Source: Bacteroidaceae bacterium
Lineage (GTDB): Bacteria; Bacteroidota; Bacteroidia; Bacteroidales; Bacteroidaceae
NCBI GenBank assembly: GCA_900770665.1
Contig: CAAGKZ010000068.1
Location: 15,637 to 79,636, forward strand
Length of the DNA stretch: 64,000 nt
Direction: 5' to 3'
Part shown: in pieces, positions 26,626 through 33,601 of the stretch
Position numbering within the stretch: position 1 is the stretch's first letter
How the letters are laid out: the number at the start of each line of letters is the position of its first letter
The notes under the pieces: model-generated
What the model saw: the letters and a program-made list of their open reading frames with translations, nothing else
What the model was told of the DNA's origin: nothing
Databases searched by the model: none
Made by a program: the position numbers and the translations under genes

Positions 26626-27219
26626 TTATCCGAAATCTGAAATATCCACCAGTTTGTTCATTATTGCATATACGGTGAGGCCGGGAATCGAGTTTATACC
26701 CAGTTTCTGCGAAATGTTGCGGCGGTGCGAGATTACTGTATAGATTGAGATGTTGAACTCATCGGCAATCTCTTTGTTTGTCTTGCCCATTGCCACGGCT
26801 GCAAGAATGTCCTTCTCGCGCGATGATAGCTCATTGAGGTCGTTCTTGGGGTTCTTGCTGTTCTCGTCAATGGCATTCTTGAGCTTTTGTATTATGCGTG
26901 CGGCATTGTCATATATGCCAATGCACTCGTCATACTGGCGCATCACACTCTCCTCGTAGTTGCTGTGTGTGAGTGCCACAAGTGCGGTGTTGCCAACACC
27001 CAACCACGAGCGTATGTCGAGCCTGTCGTTGTAGTCGACAACGGTGGGGTTGATGATGACAATGTCCACGTCGGTGTCGTTGGAATTGTAGTACGACGGG
27101 TCGCTCAGCGTCTGTGCCACGCAGAATTTGGGATTTCCGTTAATTATAGCCGCAATGCCTGTCGCTATAATCTCCGACGGCTCAATGAGCACGACATTGT
27201 ATTTACCTTCCCTGTTCAT
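26626..27219 (-). CDS. LuxR-type regulator with pseudo-receiver domain
   Basis: DNA-binding regulator of 197 aa. The C-terminal 60 residues are a LuxR/NarL helix-turn-helix: 'LSSREKDILAAVAMGKTNKEIA', 'ISIYTVISHRRNISQKLGI' (each half of the motif is intact). The N-terminal half has the length of a receiver, but the phospho-acceptor position reads Asn ('VDIVIINP') and the conserved Lys is replaced, so it cannot be phosphorylated in the usual way. Start ATG 27219 (an upstream TTG at 27231 is also in frame); it overlaps the hemerythrin gene by 17 bp, so the two are translationally linked, and the hemerythrin may supply the signal. Confidence 0.82.
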   Translation of the reverse strand: MNREGKYNVVLIEPSEIIATGIAAIINGNPKFCVAQTLSDPSYYNSNDTDVDIVIINPTVVDYNDRLDIRSWLGVGNTALVALTHSNYEESVMRQYDECIGIYDNAARIIQKLKNAIDENSKNPKNDLNELSSREKDILAAVAMGKTNKEIADEFNISIYTVISHRRNISQKLGINSIPGLTVYAIMNKLVDISDFG

Positions 27220-27910
27220 GGCGTTCTTCAATTTTCTCGACTAACGGAACAAGCAGTCTGTTCTCTATGTCTGAGTGTTTCATAAGATCGTTGCCAATGT
27301 AGTTTATTTCTCCCAATATCTCAAATCTGAGCTGTGAAGTATAATCCTTGCTCAGGTATTTGATTATGATGTTGCTAAGGTCGTTGAGCTTTTCATTGAC
27401 ATTGCCGTGGTTGTGCTCGAATAGCGATATGCTGTACTCGCTGTTGCTTGCCCTTTCGAGCAGGTTCTCGATGTAAGGGAATACGACCTCTTCCTCATAT
27501 TGGAAATGGTTGCTCACCTCGTTGTCATAGTCGTCGTAGAACTTGTCAATCAGGCGTCGGCTCACATCGTCAAGTTCCTTCACCATCTTGTGTATGTTAT
27601 TGTGCAGCGCCGGGAAACATATTGTGCGGTAGTAGTTGTGCGATGCGCGCAAATACATTGTTATGCTCTTTATGTCATCATCGCTTAGTGTTTCTATTTG
27701 CGGCTCATAGTCGCGGAAAGAGTAGATGTTGCATATCATCAGGAACAGGTCGGCCGAAATGTTGTGCTGTGCACACACCTCGGCAACTGTCGCCTCGCCG
27801 AATCCCAGCGCAATGTTCAGTCGCTGCAGTATCGACAGCAGGTTCATGTCGCCTGCCACCAGGTCGGCCATCTTCATCCTGTGGTTGTATATAGTCTTGT
27901 TTTGGTTCAT
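27203..27910 (-). CDS. Hemerythrin-domain protein (RIC/YtfE-like)
   Basis: Di-iron protein of 235 aa. An N-terminal helical part with 'AEVCAQHNISADLFL' resembles the ScdA/YtfE N-terminal domain, though without its double cysteine. The four-helix bundle follows with iron ligands readable as H91 ('RASHNYY'), H135 and E139 ('SNHFQYEEEVVFP'), H166 or H168 ('FEHNHGNV') and H212 with E216 ('KHSDIENRLLVP'). YtfE proteins repair iron-sulfur clusters or handle nitric oxide. It is 21 bp downstream of feoAB, consistent with iron supply for cluster repair, and overlaps the LuxR-type regulator gene. Confidence 0.88.
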   Translation of the reverse strand: MNQNKTIYNHRMKMADLVAGDMNLLSILQRLNIALGFGEATVAEVCAQHNISADLFLMICNIYSFRDYEPQIETLSDDDIKSITMYLRASHNYYRTICFPALHNNIHKMVKELDDVSRRLIDKFYDDYDNEVSNHFQYEEEVVFPYIENLLERASNSEYSISLFEHNHGNVNEKLNDLSNIIIKYLSKDYTSQLRFEILGEINYIGNDLMKHSDIENRLLVPLVEKIEERHEQGR

Positions 27911-27931
27911 CTTCTTTTTCTCTTTTGGTTA

Positions 27932-30427
27932 TTATAATAGTCCGCCAATGGTGTACACAATGAATGCAGCAATCCATGCAACGGCTGTGTTGTATAGTAT
28001 AGAAAACAGTGCCCATTTCTTGCTGCCGGTCTCCTGCGCTATTGCCGCAACTGTGGCGATACACGGGAAGAATAGCAGAATGAACACCAGGAATGCGGCT
28101 GCCGAGCGTGGCGTGAAGTCTCCCGAATTACGCAAGTCCTCGGTGATGCTCTCCTCCGAGTCGCTGCTGTATAGCACTCCCAACGTACTCACTACAAGCT
28201 CTTTGGCAGGGATGCTGGTTATGAGGGCAATACCCGAACGCCAGTTTTGTCCAATTGGAGCAAGCACCGGCTCCACCGCATGCCCAAGCATGGCAATGAA
28301 TGAGTTCTCGTTAATGCCGTTTATGGTCTCCTCTTGGGCAATCTGCTCAAAACTCTCGGTTTGCGCTGTTGCCACCTCAACGCTTTCCGTTTCGCTCATT
28401 TGCGCGAGTTTTCCACTTTCCGCAATCATACCCTTTTCCGTTTTCCCTTTTCCGTTTTCCCCTTCTACAGGTCTCGGGTAATAGCTCAGGAACCAGATGA
28501 CAACGGTGGAGAGCAGAATCACAGTGCCAATCTTCTTGATGTACTGTGCGCACTTTTCCCACATATGGCGCAGTGTGGCACGCAATGTGGGCCAACGGTA
28601 GGGTGGCAGCTCCATCACAAACGGTGTCTCGTCCTTGTGAAATTTCGTAAGCCTCAACAGACGTGCAGTTATAATAGCAACAACTATTCCAAGCAGGTAA
28701 AGCCCCATGAGTACCAAAGCCGCATGTTGTGGGAAGAATGCCCCTGCAAACAGAATGAGCACCGGCAGTCGTGCGCTGCACGACATGAATGGCGTGATGA
28801 GCACCGTTATAATGCGGCTGCTGCGGCTCTCGATGGTGCGTGTGGCCATAATCGCAGGCACGTTGCAGCCGAATCCCATGAGCATAGGGATGAACGACTT
28901 GCCGTGCAGCCCCATCTTATGCATGAGCCTGTCCATGATGAATGCCGCGCGTGCCATGTATCCCGAATCCTCCATCAGCGAGATAAAAAGATACAAAATC
29001 AGAATTTGCGGAATGAATACCGCGACACTGCCAATGCCGCTTATTATACCATTGACAACAAGGTCCTGTATTGCGCCCTGTGGAATTATGTTTGCAGCAC
29101 ACTCGCCGAACCAGGTGAACAGCCTTTCAATCCAATCCTGCGGGTATGCACCAAGCATGAATACCGAGCTGAACATTGCCCACATCACAAAGATGAATAT
29201 TGGGAAACCAAGCCAACGGTTGGCGACAAGGCGGTCAATGCGGCGCGTGTTCCTGTTCGCATCCTTTTCGCCCGGCTTGTATGTCTCCTGCAACGCACCG
29301 TTGATGAATCCATATTTTGCACCATTGATGGCGGTCTCGGCATCGACACCCATCTGTGCCTGTATCTTCTTTGCAGCCTCCTCGGCCATCGATTTCCATT
29401 TTGGCAGTTCAAGGCAATTGTCAAGGTCGCGAAGCGCCTCCTTGTCGTTCTCAAGCAGTTTCAAAGCCCAGTAACGTACCGGGAACTGCTGTGGCAGGTC
29501 ATCGGCTTTGTGCATTGCTGCCGACAACGGCGCAATCTGCTCCTCAATTATATTACCGTAGTTGATGTGAATGTGTCGTATGGTGTTGTTCTTGCCCTCG
29601 AACAGTTCAATCACCGTGTCGAGCAGCTTGTCCAGTCCCTTGTTGTTGCGTGCCACGGTGGGAATCATTGGGATACCCATCATTGCTCCCAAATGTACAT
29701 AATCAACCTCAGCACCCTTTGCCAACAGCTCGTCATACATGTTGAGCGCCACAACCGAGCGGATGTTCATGTCAATGAGCTCTGTAGTGAGGTAAAGGTT
29801 ACGCTCCAGGTTCGATGCCACAACCGAGTTTATGATGATGTCGGGCATCTGCTCATACAGGTGACGGCGCACATAAATCTCCTCGGGTGAATATGCTGCA
29901 ATGGAGTATGTTCCGGGCAGGTCGGTGAGGTTTATGCGGTAGCCCTTGTAGTTGAAACTGCCGGTCTTTGCATCAACGGTAACGCCGCTGTAGTTTCCCA
30001 CATGCTCGTTTTTGTTTGCCAGTGCATTGAATATGGATGTCTTGCCGCTGTTGGGGTTACCCACAAGTGCAACATTGATTACATTCCGTCTCTCGGTCGC
30101 GTTCCTGTAGTTGGTTGCGCACCGGCCGTTGCAGGTGGCGCAGTTCTCGCACAGCGAAATGCAGTTGTATGTGGGCGCCGGTGCAAGCTCGCGCTTCGCA
30201 TCCTCCTCGGGCAAAACCTCAATCATCTCAGCCTCATTGCGGCGCAACAGCACTTCGTAGCCCATAACGTTGTATTTGATGGGGTCATGCATCGGGGAGT
30301 CGAGTACCGATGTAACCTTCTCTCCACGTATGAATCCCATCTCCATTATGCGCTTGCGGAACCCACCATGCCCCGACAGGCGCACAATGACCGCAGTCTC
30401 ACCATTTTTCAGCTCCGATAATTTCAT
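27932..30427 (-). CDS. feoB: Fused FeoA-FeoB ferrous iron transporter
   Basis: Inner-membrane Fe(II) permease of 831 aa. FeoA SH3-like domain at about 1-75 ('MKLSELKNGETAVIVRLSG' opening). A linker with five cysteines, C89, C93, C96, C99 and C103 ('CENCATCNGRC'), then the G domain: G1 'GNPNSGKTS' (123-131), G3 'DLPGTYSI', G4 'NMYD'. Membrane part with Gate motifs ('CNVPAIMATRT', 'FMSCSARLPV', 'IPAKELVVSTLGVLY'). Between two helices near residue 655 lies a low-complexity insert 'GENGKGKTEKGM' encoded by heptanucleotide repeats. Transcribed from complement 30499-30529; hemerythrin and regulator genes follow. A 518-codon frame on the opposite strand is a shadow. Confidence 0.93.
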   Translation of the reverse strand: MKLSELKNGETAVIVRLSGHGGFRKRIMEMGFIRGEKVTSVLDSPMHDPIKYNVMGYEVLLRRNEAEMIEVLPEEDAKRELAPAPTYNCISLCENCATCNGRCATNYRNATERRNVINVALVGNPNSGKTSIFNALANKNEHVGNYSGVTVDAKTGSFNYKGYRINLTDLPGTYSIAAYSPEEIYVRRHLYEQMPDIIINSVVASNLERNLYLTTELIDMNIRSVVALNMYDELLAKGAEVDYVHLGAMMGIPMIPTVARNNKGLDKLLDTVIELFEGKNNTIRHIHINYGNIIEEQIAPLSAAMHKADDLPQQFPVRYWALKLLENDKEALRDLDNCLELPKWKSMAEEAAKKIQAQMGVDAETAINGAKYGFINGALQETYKPGEKDANRNTRRIDRLVANRWLGFPIFIFVMWAMFSSVFMLGAYPQDWIERLFTWFGECAANIIPQGAIQDLVVNGIISGIGSVAVFIPQILILYLFISLMEDSGYMARAAFIMDRLMHKMGLHGKSFIPMLMGFGCNVPAIMATRTIESRSSRIITVLITPFMSCSARLPVLILFAGAFFPQHAALVLMGLYLLGIVVAIITARLLRLTKFHKDETPFVMELPPYRWPTLRATLRHMWEKCAQYIKKIGTVILLSTVVIWFLSYYPRPVEGENGKGKTEKGMIAESGKLAQMSETESVEVATAQTESFEQIAQEETINGINENSFIAMLGHAVEPVLAPIGQNWRSGIALITSIPAKELVVSTLGVLYSSDSEESITEDLRNSGDFTPRSAAAFLVFILLFFPCIATVAAIAQETGSKKWALFSILYNTAVAWIAAFIVYTIGGLL
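28382..28462 (-). repeat. Heptanucleotide tandem repeat inside feoB
   Basis: Minus-strand sequence reads GGGGAAA-ACGGAAA-AGGGAAA-ACGGAAA (28435-28462), then degenerates (GCGGAAA, GTGGAAA). Same NNGGAAA/NNTGAAA family as the intergenic arrays at 40575-40635, 58953-59052 and 61613-61816. Three units equal seven codons, so the reading frame is kept. Confidence 0.75.
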
Positions 30428-30481
30428 CTTCTACAAAGTATTGGGCGGTATTGTTATATCCAGAAACTATACCGCAATCCT

Positions 30482-30506
30482 TATTTTTGCATTTTATGCA
30501 AAAATA
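30482..30506. promoter_or_regulatory. Operator-like palindrome over the feoAB promoter
   Basis: Perfect 11-bp arms TATTTTTGCAT and ATGCAAAAATA around TTT. It covers the -7 element and probable start point of feoAB, the usual place for a repressor site. Which iron or redox regulator binds is unknown. Confidence 0.5.
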
Positions 30507-30529
30507 GTTCTCTTTTGTAACATTGACAA
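30499..30529 (-). promoter_or_regulatory. Bacteroidota-type promoter for the feoAB operon
   Basis: Minus strand TTG, 20-nt spacer, TATTTTTG. It lies 72 bp upstream of the feoAB start. Confidence 0.65.
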
Positions 30530-30637
30530 TAGCTATAATTGCTTAAAACGCGCTTTTTTTTAGTTATTAATAACCAATATGTCACAAAATGGATAAATAT
30601 TGCTACATCACCTTCCCACATTCATAACCTTTTGCTA

Positions 30638-30668
30638 TTGCAACACGCTCATTGGGGGAGTAATTTTG
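30638..30668 (+). promoter_or_regulatory. Promoter of a candidate small RNA
   Basis: TTG at 30638-30640, exactly 20-nt spacer, TAATTTTG at 30661-30668, pointing into a gene-free stretch that ends in a strong terminator. Confidence 0.6.
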
Positions 30669-30674
30669 CACTGT

Positions 30675-30810
30675 CCGTAATTAAGACGAATAGACCATAT
30701 TATTGAATTGTATTATCTTTTTTTGCTGTTCTTGCAGCGCAGTTTGTAGCAATGCTACTAAAAAACAGAGGAGAACGTTTTTAAGCTGTCGTTCTCCTCT
30801 GGCGTTTTTT
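30675..30810 (+). ncRNA. Candidate small RNA of about 135 nt
   Basis: The 437-bp gap between feoAB and the next gene holds a plus-strand transcription unit: consensus promoter, about 90 nt without a meaningful frame, and an intrinsic terminator with 12-bp arms (CAGAGGAGAACG and complement, 30766-30777 and 30790-30801) plus TTTTTT. The only frame is a ten-codon one (ATG CTA CTA AAA AAC...) that runs into the terminator arm. No match to a known RNA family is recognised. It could instead be a leader peptide unit, but no gene follows on that strand. Confidence 0.5.
30766..30810. terminator. Bidirectional intrinsic terminator
   Basis: Twelve-bp perfect stem, 12-nt loop, TTTTTT on the plus side and AAAAAA before the left arm, so it also works leftward for the gene at 30865-31248. 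Confidence 0.8.
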
Positions 30811-30864
30811 CTAATTAGTTGTCAGTATAGAAAATAGTATTAACTTAAATTCATTATTCTTGTT

Positions 30865-31248
30865 TTAGTCTGCAATCATTGCCGCTAATGCCGCTATTCC
30901 AATTAATGTTGCTGTAGCTTCCACTACGTCATTGTCACAGCAGTGATTGTGATATATCACAGGTCGTGGGCGTGGAGGCATTGGTCTTGGAGCCGGCGGC
31001 CTGTTTACAATTATCGGTTTCGGTCTCCTCATCGGCTTGTTGTTCCTGAACTTCTTGTTGTGCTTGTTCTTCGGTTTTGCCTTTGCATACTTCTTGTCCT
31101 GCCTGTCATATCTTCTTGATTCGGCCTTGAACTCCCTTCTGTTGTTTGCCCTGTTCTCTATTCTTGCTTTTGCATTGTTTCTTGCCATCATCTGTGCAGG
31201 CATGAGCATCGCTGCCATCATCACTGCAATAAACATAATCTTTTTCAT
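30865..31248 (-). CDS. Basic Arg/Lys/Asn/Pro-rich secreted protein
   Basis: Unrecognised 127-aa exported protein. Signal peptide 'MLMPAQMMARNN' region (1-22), then a strongly basic low-complexity domain ('RREFKAESRRYDRQDKKYAK', 'KNKHNKKFRNNK'), a proline-rich stretch ('PPAPRPMPPRPRP'), a His/Cys patch 'HNHCCDND', and a hydrophobic tail 'TATLIGIAALAAMIAD'. It is a paralogue of the gene 63 bp upstream: signal peptide and tail are nearly the same, the middle has diverged. The tail may anchor the protein or assist assembly. Function unknown. Confidence 0.75.
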   Translation of the reverse strand: MKKIMFIAVMMAAMLMPAQMMARNNAKARIENRANNRREFKAESRRYDRQDKKYAKAKPKNKHNKKFRNNKPMRRPKPIIVNRPPAPRPMPPRPRPVIYHNHCCDNDVVEATATLIGIAALAAMIAD

Positions 31249-31311
31249 AACTGTAAACTTTAAATGGTTAGTTTTTTCTGTTCAAATGTTACTGTCTCAA
31301 TTCTTGGTCGT

Positions 31312-31752
31312 TTAGTCTGCTATCAATGCTATCAATGCTGCCAGGCCAACTACTGATGCCATTGCATTCACCGGGTTCACTTCGTTTACCACCTTTACAT
31401 TAACCTGTGGACGGGGTTTGGGCTTCTTTACAATTACCGGTTTTTGCTTGGGCTTTTTAACAACTATTGGTTTTGGCTGTTTTTTGTTGTCCTTGAATTT
31501 CTTGTCGTCCTTTTTGTTGTTTTTGTTGTTGTCGAACTTCTTGTCGTCCTTCTTGTTGTTTTTGTTGTTGTCAAACTTATCGTTCTTTTTGTCGTTCTTT
31601 TTGTTGTCGAACTTCTTGTCGTCCTTCTTCTCCTTTTTGTTATCTACTCTGTTTTCAACTCTTGGCTTGGCATTCTTGTCGTTCTTTGCCATCATCTGTG
31701 CAGGCATAAGCATCATGCTCATCATCACTGCAAAAATCATCATCTTTTTCAT
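31312..31752 (-). CDS. Lys/Asn/Asp-rich secreted repeat protein
   Basis: Unrecognised 146-aa exported protein, paralogue of the next gene. After the signal peptide ('MLMPAQMMAKND') comes a repetitive stretch with unit 'KKDDKKFDNNKNN' in about four imperfect copies (roughly residues 40-90), then a 'KP.P.V.KKPK' section and the tail 'ASVVGLAALIALIAD'. The nucleotide sequence of the repeat is itself a simple repeat (TTTTTGTTGTTGTCG-like on the plus strand), so copy number may vary by slippage. No catalytic feature. Function unknown. Confidence 0.75.
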   Translation of the reverse strand: MKKMMIFAVMMSMMLMPAQMMAKNDKNAKPRVENRVDNKKEKKDDKKFDNKKNDKKNDKFDNNKNNKKDDKKFDNNKNNKKDDKKFKDNKKQPKPIVVKKPKQKPVIVKKPKPRPQVNVKVVNEVNPVNAMASVVGLAALIALIAD

Positions 31753-31823
31753 AGCTTTAAATTTTAAATGTTAAACCTGTTTTTTATCTCTTTTGTCTGA
31801 TGCAAAGATATGGGCATAAAATA

Positions 31824-31860
31824 CCCCCTGCAATTGATTATTCCTAATCGTTGCAGGGGG
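31824..31860. terminator. GC-rich hairpin upstream of the repeat protein gene
   Basis: Arms CCCCCTGCAA and TTGCAGGGGG with a 17-nt loop. It lies 71 bp beyond the start of the 31312-31752 gene, in the path of read-through from the reverse transcriptase gene. No T run, so termination is uncertain. Confidence 0.45.
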
Positions 31861-31889
31861 ATGTCCTATTATTAGTAGGAAAATTCCTC

Positions 31890-32146
31890 ATTGCTTCTCT
31901 AAAAAGGCATCTACTGCGTTACGCTTGTTATTTTGTAACAGTCATTTACGTCAAAGTAAACTCCTGTTCCAAAAAAACAACCAAGCCTTGTATCTGCACT
32001 TTTTATAGAAGCAATTTTTTTATGGCTCCCACTTTTTAATGGATTAATTTATTATGGCATCTGCTGCGTTACGCTTGTTTTTGTAAAAGGTCATTTAGGC
32101 TTGCTAAACTCCCATTTTCAAAAACTTGTTCCTGCATTTATCCATT
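31890..32146. repeat. Two tandem copies of a hairpin repeat element downstream of the RT gene
   Basis: Copies of about 65 bp at 31906-31970 and 32056-32120 share CTGCGTTACGCTTGTT and GTCATTTA plus TAAACTCC. Copy one is bounded by an imperfect inverted repeat (31890-31906 and 31999-32015, 16 of 17 match). Copy two reaches into the last codons of the reverse transcriptase. The look is that of a dispersed intergenic element. The rest of 31753-32117 shows no gene. Confidence 0.6.
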
Positions 32147-33335
32147 TATACCATTCGTTCACCAGGCTGCGGTAACCAAGGGCTTTCATCTGCTCATAAC
32201 GGTAGTTGAACCTTGCCTTGGTGTGCGTTTCGCTTGCAGTGTAGCGCAGGCAATCCTGCATGTAGGCATCAATCTCCTTCAGGCTCTTGTCTGTGTTTAT
32301 TATTGGGAAATACCATCGGCTCCAGTTCGTCTCGTTGGGGTCGTCGCTGTCGTACAGCTTTTTGTTGAACCGTTTTATGAATGCCCTTACCGCCATATTG
32401 TCCTCCTTGCCTTTCCTGTTCTTCCAGCGTATGAGAGCCCTTGCCTTCCTGCGCATCTTGCCTTTCAGTTTCTCTTTTGAAATGTGGCTTATGTCAATGA
32501 CACCATCCTTGTAGCTGAACCCCAGGAAACTCCACTCTTCGCCAGGGAGGGTTGTGACCTCTTTTTCTCGGTTTACAGCCAGCCCTTTGTCGTCTATGTG
32601 CGCGAAGATTATCTTTTTTGCATCCTCAAGCCTCTCCTTCTCCTTTGCAAATACAATTATATCGTCCGAGTAGCGGCAATATATCACATCATCCCTTTTT
32701 TCGAACTCCTTGTCAAGCTCCGTCAGGTACAGGTTCGAAAAGAACACCGCCAAAGGTGTCCCGGCCATGACACCCTTCTGCTCCTCAACCACACTCTTTC
32801 CCACTCTTACATAAGGGTTGTTCAGCAACCTTTGTGAGAATGCCAGCAGTTCCTGTTCTTCGGCAAATACTGTTTTTAGAATGCCGCACATCCGGCCAAC
32901 ATCAATGGAGTTGAAGTAGTTGCTTATGTCAATCTTGTACGAGTAGTATTTGCCAATTCCCGGCATGCCGGTGATTTTCTTTATAGCCCTTTTCACACCA
33001 TTGTTCACCCTGAAAGAGTAGAGGTTGGGCGAGAACAGATGGTCATACTCCCTTAAAAGCAGGTGAGTCAGCAACTTCATTACAAGGTTCTCGTCTCTCT
33101 TGAATGTATAAACAACACGCTTCTTCTGCTTGCCAATTTTCGCAATCTCCTTTTTCACTGGAAACGAGAACGGTACCCCCGCAAGCATCTTCTTCACGCA
33201 CGGCAGGTACATCTCCTTTTCAATGAAACGCGCGAGCTCGCGACATTCTGCAGGTTGCAGGTATCCGTCGCTTGTCTTGTGTTCAAGGAAAGCGTTCCAT
33301 GTCTCTTTTTGGGCTATTCTGTGCAGTATTGACAT
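32118..33335 (-). CDS. Reverse transcriptase of a retron- or DRT-like unit
   Basis: RNA-dependent DNA polymerase of 405 aa. Palm motifs are complete: 'YKIDISNYFNSID' (catalytic Asp near 136), 'GVMAGTPLAVFFSNLYL', 'YCRYSDDIIVF' (YSDD, 222-225), 'LGFSY'. There is no maturase or endonuclease domain, and retron marks such as VTG are not seen. The C-terminal 'WSRWYFPIINTDKSL' to 'LVNEWYKW' part is helical. ATG 33335 is chosen because the longer frame to 33449 is read through structured RNA. The 266-nt gap upstream holds that RNA, as in retrons and in defence RTs such as DRT2. Two DUF262 genes precede it on the same strand. Confidence 0.88.
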   Translation of the reverse strand: MSILHRIAQKETWNAFLEHKTSDGYLQPAECRELARFIEKEMYLPCVKKMLAGVPFSFPVKKEIAKIGKQKKRVVYTFKRDENLVMKLLTHLLLREYDHLFSPNLYSFRVNNGVKRAIKKITGMPGIGKYYSYKIDISNYFNSIDVGRMCGILKTVFAEEQELLAFSQRLLNNPYVRVGKSVVEEQKGVMAGTPLAVFFSNLYLTELDKEFEKRDDVIYCRYSDDIIVFAKEKERLEDAKKIIFAHIDDKGLAVNREKEVTTLPGEEWSFLGFSYKDGVIDISHISKEKLKGKMRRKARALIRWKNRKGKEDNMAVRAFIKRFNKKLYDSDDPNETNWSRWYFPIINTDKSLKEIDAYMQDCLRYTASETHTKARFNYRYEQMKALGYRSLVNEWYKWINAGTSF

Positions 33336-33346
33336 ATATTGGAAAA

Positions 33347-33523
33347 AGAAAGAGGAGAAACATTTTTGAACTACGTTCAAATAGCCTGAATAGGCCAGGA
33401 ATGGCCATGACGGCCTATTCAGGATATGACACCGAACCTTACCTGCCACCGGCTACCTGCAAAGTCTTCTTATTGTGGTGGGGCTGTGTTCGTAGCAGGT
33501 GCTTTATGCTTTCTCCTCTTTCT
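33347..33523 (-). ncRNA. Structured RNA upstream of the RT (msr-msd-like or DRT-type)
   Basis: On the minus strand GAAAGAGGAGAAA (33510-33522) pairs perfectly with TTTCTCCTCTTTC (33348-33360), 14 bp with the flanking pair, enclosing 149 nt. Inside, in transcript order: ACCTGC/GCAGGT stem, a 12-bp hairpin with arms CCTGAATAGGCC and complement (33385-33396, 33412-33423) and a 7-bp hairpin TTTGAAC/GTTCAAA (33365-33381). An AGC follows the first closing-stem strand. The order (outer stem, small stems, long hairpin, outer stem, RT start 11 nt later) matches retron ncRNA layout. Ends of the transcript are not known; no clear promoter was found. Confidence 0.7.
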
Positions 33524-33601
33524 ATGAATGGATTTTTATGATGCAAATGCGGTCAGAACCGAATTTTACAGCGAATATTACTCTAAAATTTTATGTTTTA
33601 A

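Noticed and set aside
28334..29890. 518-codon open frame on the plus strand opposite feoB
   Set aside because: It is fully antisense to a clear FeoB coding sequence; its Cys/His/Arg-rich composition is what the reverse of these codons gives, and it has no recognisable domain.
31906..32120. The two copies near the RT as template and variable repeats of a diversity-generating retroelement
   Set aside because: Differences are not restricted to adenines, no variable protein gene overlaps either copy, and the RT lacks DGR context.
32118..33449. RT as group II intron maturase
   Set aside because: No maturase X or endonuclease domain and no intron boundary sequence; the coding frame to 33449 runs into structured RNA.
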